A stretch of DNA of 7,901 bases, from positions 1-7,901 of the forward strand of contig JALOSK010000082.1 of NCBI GenBank assembly GCA_025458465.1. The letters are read 5' to 3'. Origin of the DNA: Sandarakinorhabdus sp. GTDB taxonomy: Bacteria; Pseudomonadota; Alphaproteobacteria; Sphingomonadales; Sphingomonadaceae. Position 1 is the first letter of the stretch; each line of letters opens with the position of its first letter. Under the pieces are notes generated by a model. It ran no database searches and was not told the origin of the DNA. It saw only the letters and a list, made by a program, of their open reading frames with translations. A program made the position numbers and the translations under genes. Shown piece after piece: positions 1 through 7,600 of this stretch.

Positions 1-654
1 GACGACATGATCGCGCGCGGCACCACACTGGCAAGCGCAGACCTTGGCAGCGAGGTGGATTATGCCGATGGCCTGTTCCGGGCACGCGGCAGCAACGCCA
101 CGCTGTCGTGGGCGGAACTGGCCACACGCCACCCCGGCGCGCTGGATGGCCGCAGCCGCTATCAGACGAAGGAAAACAAGCCGGCGCCCACCTTCCCCAA
201 CGGCTGTCACATCGCCGAGGTGGAGCTTGATCCCGATACCGGCGTGATCGCGGTGACCCGCTATGCGCTGGTCGATGATTTTGGCGTGCTGGTGAACCCG
301 ATGCTGGTGGAAGGCCAGATCCACGGCGGCATCGCGCAGGGACTTGGCCAGGCGGTGATCGAGAATATCGTCTATGATGATGCCGGCCAGCTGATCACCG
401 GCAGCTTCATGGACTATGGCATCCCGCGCGCCGACATGATGCCGCCGGCGGTGATCTTCGAAACGCTGAACACGCCTTCGCCCACCAACCCGCTGGGCGT
501 GAAAGGCTGCGGCGAGGCCGGCACCATCGGTGCCATGCCGTCGGTGATGAATGCCATCATCGATGCGCTGGGCGGGCAGCAGCTGGAAATGCCGGCCACG
601 CCGGAAAAACTGTGGCGGCTGGCCCAGCAGGTGAAGCCCGCCCGCGCCGCCTGA
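1..654 (+). CDS. Xanthine dehydrogenase/CoxL-family molybdopterin-binding subunit, C-terminal part
   Basis: The frame is already open at base 1 (Asp-Asp before the first Met at 7), so this is the last 217 residues of a protein that is usually about 750-800 residues long; the start lies left of the window. The fragment contains the cofactor-binding segment VEGQIHGGIAQGLGQA (codons around 304-351) and, near the end, GVKGCGEAGTIG, whose Glu (codon 514-516) matches the catalytic glutamate beside the molybdenum in this family. Known for the family: the large subunit carries molybdopterin cytosine dinucleotide and hydroxylates aldehydes, N-heterocycles or CO, working with a FAD subunit (CoxM-like) and a 2Fe-2S subunit (CoxS-like). 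The loop that separates true CO dehydrogenase from aldehyde or other hydroxylases lies outside the window, so the substrate is unknown. A terminator hairpin follows 12 bp after the stop, so this is probably the last gene of its operon. The family assignment is firm. Confidence 0.93.
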   Translation, partial: DDMIARGTTLASADLGSEVDYADGLFRARGSNATLSWAELATRHPGALDGRSRYQTKENKPAPTFPNGCHIAEVELDPDTGVIAVTRYALVDDFGVLVNPMLVEGQIHGGIAQGLGQAVIENIVYDDAGQLITGSFMDYGIPRADMMPPAVIFETLNTPSPTNPLGVKGCGEAGTIGAMPSVMNAIIDALGGQQLEMPATPEKLWRLAQQVKPARAA

Positions 655-666
655 AGGACCGATAAA

Positions 667-703
667 GGAAGGCCGCCGCGCCTGCCCGGCACGGCGGCCT
701 TCC
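667..703. terminator. Hairpin terminator, probably bidirectional
   Basis: A perfect 12-bp inverted repeat (GGAAGGCCGCCG at 667-678 and its complement at 692-703) encloses a 13-nt loop. It starts 12 bp after the stop codon of the molybdenum hydroxylase. On the plus strand the stem is followed only by GCTGGTTTCG, a poor T tract. On the minus strand it is followed by TTTATC, so it may also stop transcripts coming from the usp gene, whose stop is about 270 bp away. The stem is seen directly; termination in either direction is inferred. Confidence 0.75.
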
Positions 704-972
704 GCTGGTTTCGCGCTGCGGCGTCACCCCCCGGAGGATGGGTGGGAGACGGGGAGCAGCCGCCGGAACGCGATCCAACGCCTTAAGTCTGTGGGGGAAT
801 GAGGGTGGCCGCCTTGATCGGCTCTTGAGGACAAAGCAGATCAGCCGCAGCCATCACCAAAACGCAACATACATGATGGCAACAAATCGGCTCTTGGTTG
901 ATCATGTGCTGCAAGCCTCTCTTGGAAAAGGATTTTCGGCCAGATTAAACTCTGTTCAACCCCGATTGTCGA
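704..972. other. Gene-free intergenic region with a low-GC right half
   Basis: This stretch lies between two convergent genes and I find no credible coding sequence in it. A plus-strand open frame starting at 738 has no ribosome binding site and no recognisable protein character, and it runs into the antisense of usp. From about 781 composition changes: my count for 841-960 is 56 G+C of 120 bases, against clearly higher GC in the genes around it. The start of the stretch (GGGGGAATGAGGGTGGCCG, 792-810) and the short repeats after it recall the terminal regions of IS21-like elements, but this is from memory and no transposase fragment is present. It may be an eroded insertion-sequence end or simply the downstream region of usp. 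Confidence 0.4.
817..896 (+). repeat. 11-bp direct repeat pair in the intergenic region
   Basis: ATCGGCTCTTG occurs exactly at 817-827 and at 886-896, 69 bp apart start to start. A related CTCTTGG occurs again at 919-925, and TTGATC is found next to both full copies (814-819 and 898-903). Short repeated blocks like this occur in the ends of some insertion sequences and in regulator-binding arrays; which applies here cannot be told from the sequence. Confidence 0.5.
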
Positions 973-1782
973 TCAATGGGAGAGCAGGATCGGCACCGGC
1001 GCATCGGCCAGCAGGCCGCGCGTGACGCCACCAAACAACATCTGGCGCAACCGGCTGTGGCCATAGGCGCCCTGCACGATCCAGGCAGTCTGGCGTTCGG
1101 CGGCAACGCTGCGGATCACCTGTTCGATGCTGGCACCGCCCGGATCGCGTTCCACCACGTCGGCGTGCACATCGTGGCGCGACAGGAAGGCGGCGGCAGC
1201 CCGCGCCGTGTACGGGCTGTCCTTCTCCGAAACGGTGAGCAGGGTCACCGCGCTGGCCAGCTTGAGCATCGGCAGCGCACGCTTCATGGCGTTGGCAGCT
1301 TCCTGCCCGCCGTCCCAGCAGATCAGCGCCGGGCCGGCGACATTGAGGCCGCGGGCGCCCGGCGGCACCGCCAGCACCGGCGCCGGCGAGCGGATGGCGA
1401 CATCGCCAGTGATGCCCATCGCCAGCTGCGCCTGCCGCACGAACGGCCCGGCGCTCATCACCACCACGTCGGCAAGGCGGGCATGCTCCACCAGCCTGTC
1501 GGCGCTGTCACCGTCGGCCGATTGCCATTCCCAGCTCACGCCTTCACGGGCCAGCAGGGCTTCCGCCTTGGTGCGTTCCTCCCGGCGCTTGGCCTCCACG
1601 GCATCGATCAGCGTGGTCACCGGAAAGGCACCCATCGCCGGATCGCCCAGCGCATAGGCGGCATAGGGCATCACCGCCACGCACACGATATGGCCACCAC
1701 AGGCACGGGCCAGATCGAAAGCCGCGTTGAGCCGCGCCTCCTGCCCTTCATCCCCTTCGATGTGCACAAGAATCGTCTTCAT
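973..1782 (-). CDS. Tandem-domain universal stress protein (UspA family)
   Basis: A 269-residue protein beginning MKTILVHIEGD, with two Usp domains in tandem (about residues 1-140 and 148-269), the usual length for two-domain members. The C-terminal domain keeps most of the nucleotide-binding pattern G-x2-G-x9-G: GAYGHSR at 238-244 with the later glycines at 251-252. The Ser/Thr expected right after the last Gly is Gly, with a Thr at 254. In the N-terminal domain the same motif is degenerate, so ATP binding, if any, is probably by the second domain. Usp proteins are cytoplasmic and help cells survive stress or growth arrest; the precise function here is unknown. The ATG has a good ribosome binding site (AGGGAG, 1791-1796, 8-nt spacer) right after the stop of the FNR-like gene, and only 14 bp separate the two genes, so they are almost certainly cotranscribed. 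The ATG at 1780-1782 is preferred because the domain starts exactly there. Confidence 0.93.
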   Translation of the reverse strand: MKTILVHIEGDEGQEARLNAAFDLARACGGHIVCVAVMPYAAYALGDPAMGAFPVTTLIDAVEAKRREERTKAEALLAREGVSWEWQSADGDSADRLVEHARLADVVVMSAGPFVRQAQLAMGITGDVAIRSPAPVLAVPPGARGLNVAGPALICWDGGQEAANAMKRALPMLKLASAVTLLTVSEKDSPYTARAAAAFLSRHDVHADVVERDPGGASIEQVIRSVAAERQTAWIVQGAYGHSRLRQMLFGGVTRGLLADAPVPILLSH

Positions 1783-1796
1783 CGCTCTGTCTCCCT

Positions 1797-2504
1797 TCAG
1801 ATCAGGTCTTCGGCGGCTTCGGCCAGGGCGTCGGGGTCCTGGATCACCACCCGGCGGCCGCCCGGCAGGCCGATCACGCCGGCCTGCTTCAACTTCGACA
1901 TCTGCCGGCTCACGGTCTCGATGGTCAGGCCCAGCAGATCGGCCATCTCGCCGCGGCTCAGCGGCAGATCGATGGCCGCAATCGTCTCGCCATCGCCCGC
2001 GCCGCTGCGCTGCGCCGTTTCCACCAGAAAGCCCGCCACCCGGGCCAGCGCCGTGGCACGTGCCAGGCTGCCCAGCCGCGCACGGGCACGCGCCAGTTCC
2101 GCCATGGTCCGGGCCAGCAGTGCATGTTCCATCGCCGGATTGTCGGTCAGCACCCGTTCCATCACCCTGGCCGGAAACTGGCACAGCGTCACCGGTGTCA
2201 GCGCCACGATGTCGTGCCCGGCCTCGGCCGGCCCCAGGAAGGGCGCGCCCACGAAATCGCCGGGCCACAACAGGCCCACGATCACCTCCTGCCCGGCCGG
2301 GTTGGTCTGGCAGATCTTCATCAGGCCGCGCTGGATGTTGGCACAGGGCATCGCCATATCGCCTGCACGCACCAGCGTTTCGCCGCGCGCCAGCCGACGA
2401 TGCGTGCCGTGGCCGGCAAGGCCCAGCAGATCGGCATCCGGCAACGCGGCGCACAGGGCCGTGCCCCGCACCGCGCACTGACGACAGCTTTGTTCGAACA
2501 CCAT
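1797..2504 (-). CDS. Crp/Fnr-family regulator with FNR-type [4Fe-4S] cysteines
   Basis: A 235-residue protein with a cyclic-nucleotide-like sensor domain (about 22-120), a dimerisation helix (about 120-160) and a C-terminal winged helix-turn-helix (about 175-225). Cys7, Cys10 and Cys18 at the N-terminus (C-x2-C-x7-C) and Cys108 in TLCQFPARV sit where FNR proteins bind their oxygen-sensitive [4Fe-4S] cluster. Two further cysteines (54, 65) are not expected ligands. The recognition helix reads LGLTIETVSRQ; Glu196, Ser199 and Arg200 match the E. coli FNR residues that read TTGAT half sites. Inferred role: cytoplasmic oxygen sensor that binds DNA when oxygen is low, with TTGAT-N4-ATCAA as the likely target. 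The start ATG (2502-2504) has GGGAG at 2511-2515 with a 6-nt spacer. It heads a unit with usp. By eye I found no full FNR box in the window, so its targets are elsewhere. FnrL/FnrN/AadR-type is the most likely subgroup. Confidence 0.93.
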   Translation of the reverse strand: MVFEQSCRQCAVRGTALCAALPDADLLGLAGHGTHRRLARGETLVRAGDMAMPCANIQRGLMKICQTNPAGQEVIVGLLWPGDFVGAPFLGPAEAGHDIVALTPVTLCQFPARVMERVLTDNPAMEHALLARTMAELARARARLGSLARATALARVAGFLVETAQRSGAGDGETIAAIDLPLSRGEMADLLGLTIETVSRQMSKLKQAGVIGLPGGRRVVIQDPDALAEAAEDLI

Positions 2505-2515
2505 CCGTCTCTCCC

Positions 2516-2539
2516 GCCCGCCATTTTGGCGATACGGGC
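2516..2539 (-). promoter_or_regulatory. Inverted repeats just upstream of the FNR-like gene
   Basis: CGCCA-TTT-TGGCG (2519-2531) is a perfect 5-bp inverted repeat around a 3-nt centre, and GCCCG (2516-2520) also pairs with CGGGC (2535-2539). The two pairings share bases and exclude each other in part. The element sits directly upstream of the ribosome binding site of the FNR-like gene, in the 69-bp gap after the transporter gene. It could be an operator, a leader hairpin, or a weak terminator for the transporter transcript; it has no T tract. I see no convincing -35/-10 pair. Low confidence. Confidence 0.25.
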
Positions 2540-2573
2540 GCGCAGCGGAATCGGGGACGTTACCTAGGCAGGA

Positions 2574-3497
2574 TCAACCAGCCGATTTGGCCTTCAGGGC
2601 AATGGCCAATCCCACCAGCGCCAGTGCCACGCCGCCAACCGCCGTCGCCGTCCATTGGAAGCCTTCCAGCAGCGTGGAGATGGCCAGCGCCACCACTGGC
2701 ACCACCACGCCGTTCCACGCCGCAGCGCCAGCACCGACGATGCGGATCAGCCGATAATAGAGGCTGAACGCCACCGCCGATGCGGCGATGCCCAGATAGG
2801 CCAGACCGGCCAGATAGCCCGGTGCCAGGCTGATGACCGGTGGGCCGGCCACCGTCCACGCCACCGCGGCATCGATCAGCGCGCCCCACGCCATCGCCCA
2901 GGCCAGCCCCGGCGCCAGCGGCATCGCCCGCCCGGTGGCGCTGGCCTGCATGACATTGGCGATGCTGGCCGAAATCACGCCGCCAAACGCCAACGCGAGG
3001 CCCAAACCGACATTGCCGCTCGCCGGCGACGCCAGATCCGGCGCGAACAGCAGCGCCACGCCGGCGAGCCCGATCAGGCTGCCCACCACGAACCGCGCCG
3101 TCACCCGTGCGCCAAGAAACAGCACTGATAGCGCCGTGTTCGTCACCAGCAGGAAGGCAAAGGTGAGGCTGACAAGGCCCGAGGCCAGATATTGTTCAGA
3201 CCGGTAGACCAGATTGAAATTGAGCACGAACTGGCTGACCGCGACGGCCAGCGCAAAGCCATGCTGGCGCAGCGACAGCCGCAGCGATTCCCTGCGCACC
3301 ACGCACAGCCCGAACATCACCGCCGCCGCCAGCGCGAACCGCCAGGTGACGGACCAACTGGCCGGCACCTCGCCCAGCTGGGTGCGGATCACGAACCAGG
3401 TGCTGCCCCAGATGAAGGTGCAGGCAATGAAGGCAAACCACGCCTCTCCGGTGAAGCGGCCGGTGGCAACAGCGCTGGGCGCGGTGGGCGCGGTCAC
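2574..3497 (-). CDS. EamA/DMT-family inner-membrane transporter
   Basis: A 307-residue, strongly hydrophobic protein with two EamA halves (about 18-152 and 163-302) and about ten predicted membrane helices, the standard architecture of the drug/metabolite transporter superfamily. Family features include FIWGSTWFVIR in helix 1 and the Trp-Arg-Phe at 52-54, both typical of EamA exporters. Family members export amino acids or other metabolites (RhtA exports threonine and homoserine; YdcZ/YedA/RarD-like relatives exist); the substrate cannot be read from the sequence. The start is GTG at 3495-3497, overlapping the TGA of the threonine aldolase gene (GTGA). There is no clear ribosome binding site of its own, which points to translational coupling. 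The next in-frame Met is at residue 61, which would remove helix 1 and more, so the GTG start is strongly preferred. Being paired with a threonine aldolase suggests, but does not prove, an amino-acid substrate. Confidence 0.9.
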   Translation of the reverse strand: MTAPTAPSAVATGRFTGEAWFAFIACTFIWGSTWFVIRTQLGEVPASWSVTWRFALAAAVMFGLCVVRRESLRLSLRQHGFALAVAVSQFVLNFNLVYRSEQYLASGLVSLTFAFLLVTNTALSVLFLGARVTARFVVGSLIGLAGVALLFAPDLASPASGNVGLGLALAFGGVISASIANVMQASATGRAMPLAPGLAWAMAWGALIDAAVAWTVAGPPVISLAPGYLAGLAYLGIAASAVAFSLYYRLIRIVGAGAAAWNGVVVPVVALAISTLLEGFQWTATAVGGVALALVGLAIALKAKSAG

Positions 3498-4516
3498 CCG
3501 TGCTGCGCCAGCGCGGCAGCCAGCCGGTCGATGGCGGCGGGTGGCGTGTCCCAGCTGACAACGAAGCGCGCCTCGTTCGATCCGGCATCACCCCAGTCAT
3601 AGAAATGGAAGCCCTGTTCGCGCAGCCGTTCCGGTTCGCCGGGGGCAAGCTGCACGAACAGTTCGTTGGCTTCCACCGGATGCAGCAGGCGCTGTGCCGC
3701 GGCGTCTGCCAGACGCGCCGCGCCGGCATTGGCGGCAGCCGCATTGCGCAGCCACACCCCATCTTCCACCATGGCGATGATCTGCGCGGCGTTGAAACGG
3801 CCCTTCGATGGCATCTGCCCGGCCCGCTTGCGCCGCCAGCGCAGTTGATCGGCCAGCGCCACATCGAACAGCACGATGGCCTCTGCCGAAAGCCCGCCAT
3901 TCTTGATGCAACCAAAGCTGAGCGCATCGATCCCGGCCACCAGATCGGCCGGCGCGCAGCCCAGATGCGCCACCGCATTGGCAAAGCGGGCGCCGTCCAT
4001 GTGCACGCGCCAGCCCCGGCTGCGCGCGTGGGCCACCAGCGCAGAAACCTCCGCCGGGGTGTAGACAGTGCCGCATTCCGTCGCCTGGGTGATCGACAGC
4101 GTCGCCAGCTGCACCTGGTGCACATCGCCGCGATGGCTGGCCAGCGCCGCGTCGATGCCCGCCGGCGTCAGCTTGCCATGCGCGCCGGGGCACAGCAGCA
4201 GCTTGGCACCACCAGTGAAGAATTCCGGCGCGCCACATTCATCCACCTGGATATGGGCTTCGGTGTGGCATGCCACTGCCCCCCACGGCGGCACCATGCA
4301 GGCCAGCGCCAGTGCATTGGCGGCCGTGCCGGTGGCCACCGGCAACACCACGCATTCACGGCCGAACAGCGCGCCGAACAGTCCGTCCAGCTGGCGCGAC
4401 CAATCATCCCCGTCATATCCGGCGGCCTGCGCCGGAGCGGCGGCCGCCAGTGCCGCCAGCACTTCAGGGCACGGAGCGGCGGCATTGTCAGACAGGAAGA
4501 AGGCGGGCGTGTTCAT
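3494..4516 (-). CDS. ltaE: Low-specificity L-threonine aldolase (PLP-dependent)
   Basis: A 340-residue fold-type I PLP enzyme, close to the usual length. It splits L-threonine and L-allo-threonine to glycine and acetaldehyde, and related beta-hydroxy amino acids to glycine and an aldehyde (EC 4.1.2.48 class), in the cytoplasm. Visible motifs: FLSDNAA at the N-terminus, the phosphate-binding ATGTAAN (61-67), HTEAH with His84 that stacks on PLP, VHMDGARFANA with Asp174 and Arg177, and SFGCIKNGG with Lys205 as the Schiff-base lysine. Arg317 is in the position expected to hold the substrate carboxylate. The frame stays open upstream to a TTG at 4552, but the ATG at 4514-4516 puts the conserved FLSDNAA at the very N-terminus as in relatives, so I chose it; neither start has a good ribosome binding site. 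Its stop overlaps the start of the EamA transporter gene, making a two-gene unit. Confidence 0.93.
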   Translation of the reverse strand: MNTPAFFLSDNAAAPCPEVLAALAAAAPAQAAGYDGDDWSRQLDGLFGALFGRECVVLPVATGTAANALALACMVPPWGAVACHTEAHIQVDECGAPEFFTGGAKLLLCPGAHGKLTPAGIDAALASHRGDVHQVQLATLSITQATECGTVYTPAEVSALVAHARSRGWRVHMDGARFANAVAHLGCAPADLVAGIDALSFGCIKNGGLSAEAIVLFDVALADQLRWRRKRAGQMPSKGRFNAAQIIAMVEDGVWLRNAAAANAGAARLADAAAQRLLHPVEANELFVQLAPGEPERLREQGFHFYDWGDAGSNEARFVVSWDTPPAAIDRLAAALAQHG

Positions 4517-4583
4517 GCTGTCCGCGATAGCCAGCACATCGGCGGGCCGCAAGCTGGTGAAACCGCCGCAGCCGGACAGGCAA

Positions 4584-4611
4584 ACGGCGGCGCCCCTGGG
4601 GACGCCGCCGT
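4584..4611 (-). terminator. Intrinsic-type terminator after the autotransporter gene
   Basis: ACGGCGGCG (4584-4592) and its exact complement at 4603-4611 form a 9-bp GC-rich stem, and the interior CCCC-T-GGGG (4593-4601) can extend it with one bulged base. Read on the minus strand the hairpin starts 29 bp after the stop of the autotransporter gene and is followed by TTTGCC, a short T tract. It separates the autotransporter from ltaE, so ltaE probably has its own promoter in the roughly 65 bp that remain, although I cannot point to a good one. Confidence 0.7.
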
Positions 4612-4640
4612 CTGATGGATCAATGACCGGTTGGAACCGC

Positions 4641-7600
4641 TCAGAACGCGAAGCTGAGCGTGGCGCGGCCGGCGTGATCGCTGTTCTTGCGGCCGATCAG
4701 GCCCGAATAGCCCACGTTGATGCGGGCGCGATCCGACAGGTTGAAGCCAAGATCGGCCTGCAGCAGCGCGGCATCGGGATCGAGCGAGACCGAACGGATC
4801 AGCGCCGTCTGGCCCACGGCCGGGATGCCGAGCGCGGTGACCGCCTCACGCGAGCCCGAGGTGCGCTGCCAGGCGGCGCTGGCATTCAGCGAGACCTTGC
4901 CATCGGCAAAGCTGCTGCCGGCACGCAGACCGACGTTGGTCACGGCGATGTCATGCGTCTGCTTCGCTGCCTGCAGGGCCGCGATGCCGCCCGTTTCGTT
5001 GAGCGCGCCCATGTCGGCCTGCACATAGGTCAGGCGGGCGAAAGGCTCGATCCGGGTGCTGGCGCTGCCAGCCAGATCGACGGCCAGTTCGCCGAACACC
5101 TGGTAGGTGGTGCCGCGGGTGCGGCCAGCCAGCGTCTGGGCGAAGCCAGGCAGGGTGATGGCACGGGCACCGGTGGTGCGCGCGCCTGCCACACTGAGAC
5201 CGGCGTTGGCGACGAAGCCCTTGTCCTGCTGGCGATAGCCGGCATAGACGGTGCCGCCGGTGGTTTCCACGTTGGAGCTGCCGCCCAGCACTTCGTAATC
5301 GATATCGGTGCTGGTGTAGTGGAACATGGCACCGAAGGCGACGCCGTTGCGGGCCCAATCCATACCGGTCAGGATGCCGCGCTGTTCCGTGGTGAAGCGG
5401 GTGGCCGCACCGCTGGTATCGGCAGTCCCCCACGAGCCGGCGCCACGCAGCCAGAAGGTGACGGCGCCGGTGTCCTCGTCACCGGCCTGCACCTGCTGCC
5501 CGGCCAGCGCCGCGAGGCCAAGGTTCAGGCGATCCAGCGCGGTTTCGCGGAAGACGCGGTTGGTTTCCAGCACGACACGGCGTTCGGTGGCACGCTGTTC
5601 GCCCGACATTTCCAGCAGGGTGCGCGGCAGCGCGGCGCCAGCCGTGTAGACGTTGAGGAACGCCTGCGGGTTGTAGCCCGCAGCCACGGCGCGATCAAAG
5701 GCCCGCGCCGTTTCCTGCGCGTTCAGCGTGCCGCCGCCATTGTTGTTGAGCAGCGTCAACAGGCTGTTCGGCGCCGTGCGGATGTTGGCGCCGGTGGCGG
5801 TGTATTCCACCGTCGTCAGGAAGGCCGGGCCGAACAGGTTGAGGCCGGTCACCGTGCCGAAGGTGCCGGTGCGCGACGAACCGCTGGCCACGGTGTAGAC
5901 CGTGTTGAACTGCGCGTTGCTGACCGACGTGACCGCGAGCGTGCCACCCAGCGAGAGCGGGCCAGTGGCAGCAAGCCGGTCGCTGGTGGTGCCGAGGATG
6001 TTGACACTGTACGTGCCTGCCAGCGACGCCGCGCCATTGACCGAGAGCGTGCCCACGTTGGTGGTGCCGACGGCGCCCGGGCTGAGCGTGGCGCCGGACG
6101 AGACCACCAGCCCGCCCACTGCGCCAGTGCCGGTCACGGCAGCGCCGGCGTTGGCAGTGACGGCCGAAGCCAGAGAGCCGGTGACGTTCAGCGTGCCCGC
6201 TGCAACGGTGGTGGCACCAGTGTAGGTGGAGGCGCCGGTCATCGTGAGGATGCCGGTGCCGTTCTTGGTGACCGAGCCAACGCCAGACACGACGCCGGAC
6301 AGCTGCAGCGTGTTGGCCGCCGTGTTGATGGTGACCGGGCCGTTCAGCTGCACGGCGTTGGCAACATTGAGGCTGCTGGCCCCCGCTGCCAGGGTGGTGC
6401 CGCCACCCATGAACACATCGCTGGTGCCGAAGCCCAGGCTGTTCGCCAGCGTCACGGTGCCATCGTTCACGAAGGTGTCGCCGCTGTAGCTGTTGGCGCC
6501 CGCCAGAACCAGATTGCCGGCGCCGAACTTGGACAGCGAACCTGCTGCCGAGCCATCCGCGATCACGCCCGACAGGGTTGCCGTGAAGCCCGGATCGACC
6601 AGCACATTGACGAGGCCGCCGAGCGTCATGTTGTTGGGCGTGGCGGTCGAGGCAACGACCACGGCAAAAGTGGTGCCGTTGGCCATGGCGATGGTGCCGG
6701 TGCCGGCCGAAGCGGCGCTGTTCACGAACAGCGTGCCGGCGTTCACGTTGGTGCCGCCGGTGTAGCTGTTCGCCCCATAGAGCGCCAGATTGCCTGCACC
6801 GACCTTGGTGAGCGCGCCGGTGCCGGAGATGGCGCCATCCATCAGCACGCCAAAGCCCTGGGTGTCGATGGTGGTGCCGCCGTTCAGGACGACATTGTTG
6901 CTCAGGTTGAACAGATCCGCGCCAGCGAGCAGCGTGGTACCAGCCGCCGTGGTGACCGTGCCAGTGCCAAGGGCAGCCACGTTTCCGATGGAAATCGTGC
7001 CTTCCGTCAGCGTGGTGCCACCGCTGTAGGTGTTGACCCCGGTGAGCGCCAGCAGGCCGGCGCCAACCTTGGACAGGCCGCCAGCGCCGTCAATGACGCC
7101 ATCCAGCGTCACATCAAAGCCGTTGCTGTCGATGGTACCGCCGGCGTTCAGCGTGATCGCCTTGGCCGTGCTGAAGCTGGCCAGCGCCTGCAGCGTGCCA
7201 CCCAGGCCGGAGAAGCTGATGTCGCCGGTGCCCAGCGCCGTGTCGGACGAAATGGCAATCGTGCCTTCGGTGATGTCGGTGCCACCGCTGTAGGTGTTGA
7301 CGCCGGTGAGGATCAACGTGCCGCTGCCGGCCTTCACCAGCGTGCCCGGCGCCGCGCCGGTGCCGGTGAAGGCATAGTTGGTGAAGGCTGCGCCAGTGGC
7401 ATTGTCATCAACATAGGCCGAGGCAGCGTTGGTCGGATCGTTGAGCGTGAAGCCCGACGTGGGGCCATAGAAGCTGCCAAGATACTTGCTGGAATAATCC
7501 TGCGCCAGCGCAGTGCCGCCACCGACGCCGATGATCGAGTACCACGCCTGGTTGTTCACCAGCGCAGGATCGGTGCCGAGGGTCGAGATCTGATAATCGG

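Noticed and set aside
814..976. Scattered TTGAT / ATCAA half sites in the intergenic region, considered as FNR boxes
   Set aside because: None are paired with the 4-bp spacing of TTGAT-N4-ATCAA, and the region lies downstream of convergent genes rather than in front of a gene start.
738..1025. A 95-codon plus-strand open frame beginning in the intergenic region
   Set aside because: No ribosome binding site, no recognisable protein pattern, and its end overlaps the usp coding region on the other strand.
976..2481. A long plus-strand open frame (about 500 codons) opposite usp and the FNR-like gene
   Set aside because: It lies antisense to two clearly recognisable genes, is rich in Arg/Ala/His/Pro with no known protein pattern, and is a typical by-product of high-GC third positions on the other strand.
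2563..2588. On the minus strand, CTGGTTGATCCTGCC matches the well-known 5' end of eukaryotic 18S rRNA
   Set aside because: Only 15 bases match, the match spans the end of the transporter gene and its stop codon, and no further rRNA sequence follows. It is a coincidence.
4524..4552. TTGCGG (4552-4547) and TATCGC (4529-4524), 17 bp apart on the minus strand, as a promoter for ltaE
   Set aside because: Each hexamer matches its consensus at only about half the positions, and the -10 element would lie almost on the start codon. A promoter is expected in this gap but this one is not convincing.
3494..4552. A longer N-terminus for the threonine aldolase starting at the TTG at 4552
   Set aside because: The 12 extra residues lie before the conserved family start, TTG is rare, and there is no ribosome binding site before it. 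The ATG at 4516 fits relatives better.
6226..7293. A series of consecutive plus-strand open frames of about 79-90 codons with about a 264-bp period
   Set aside because: They mirror the 264-bp repeat period of the autotransporter gene on the minus strand; the period comes from the coding repeats and the products are low-complexity Val/Pro/Ala strings.
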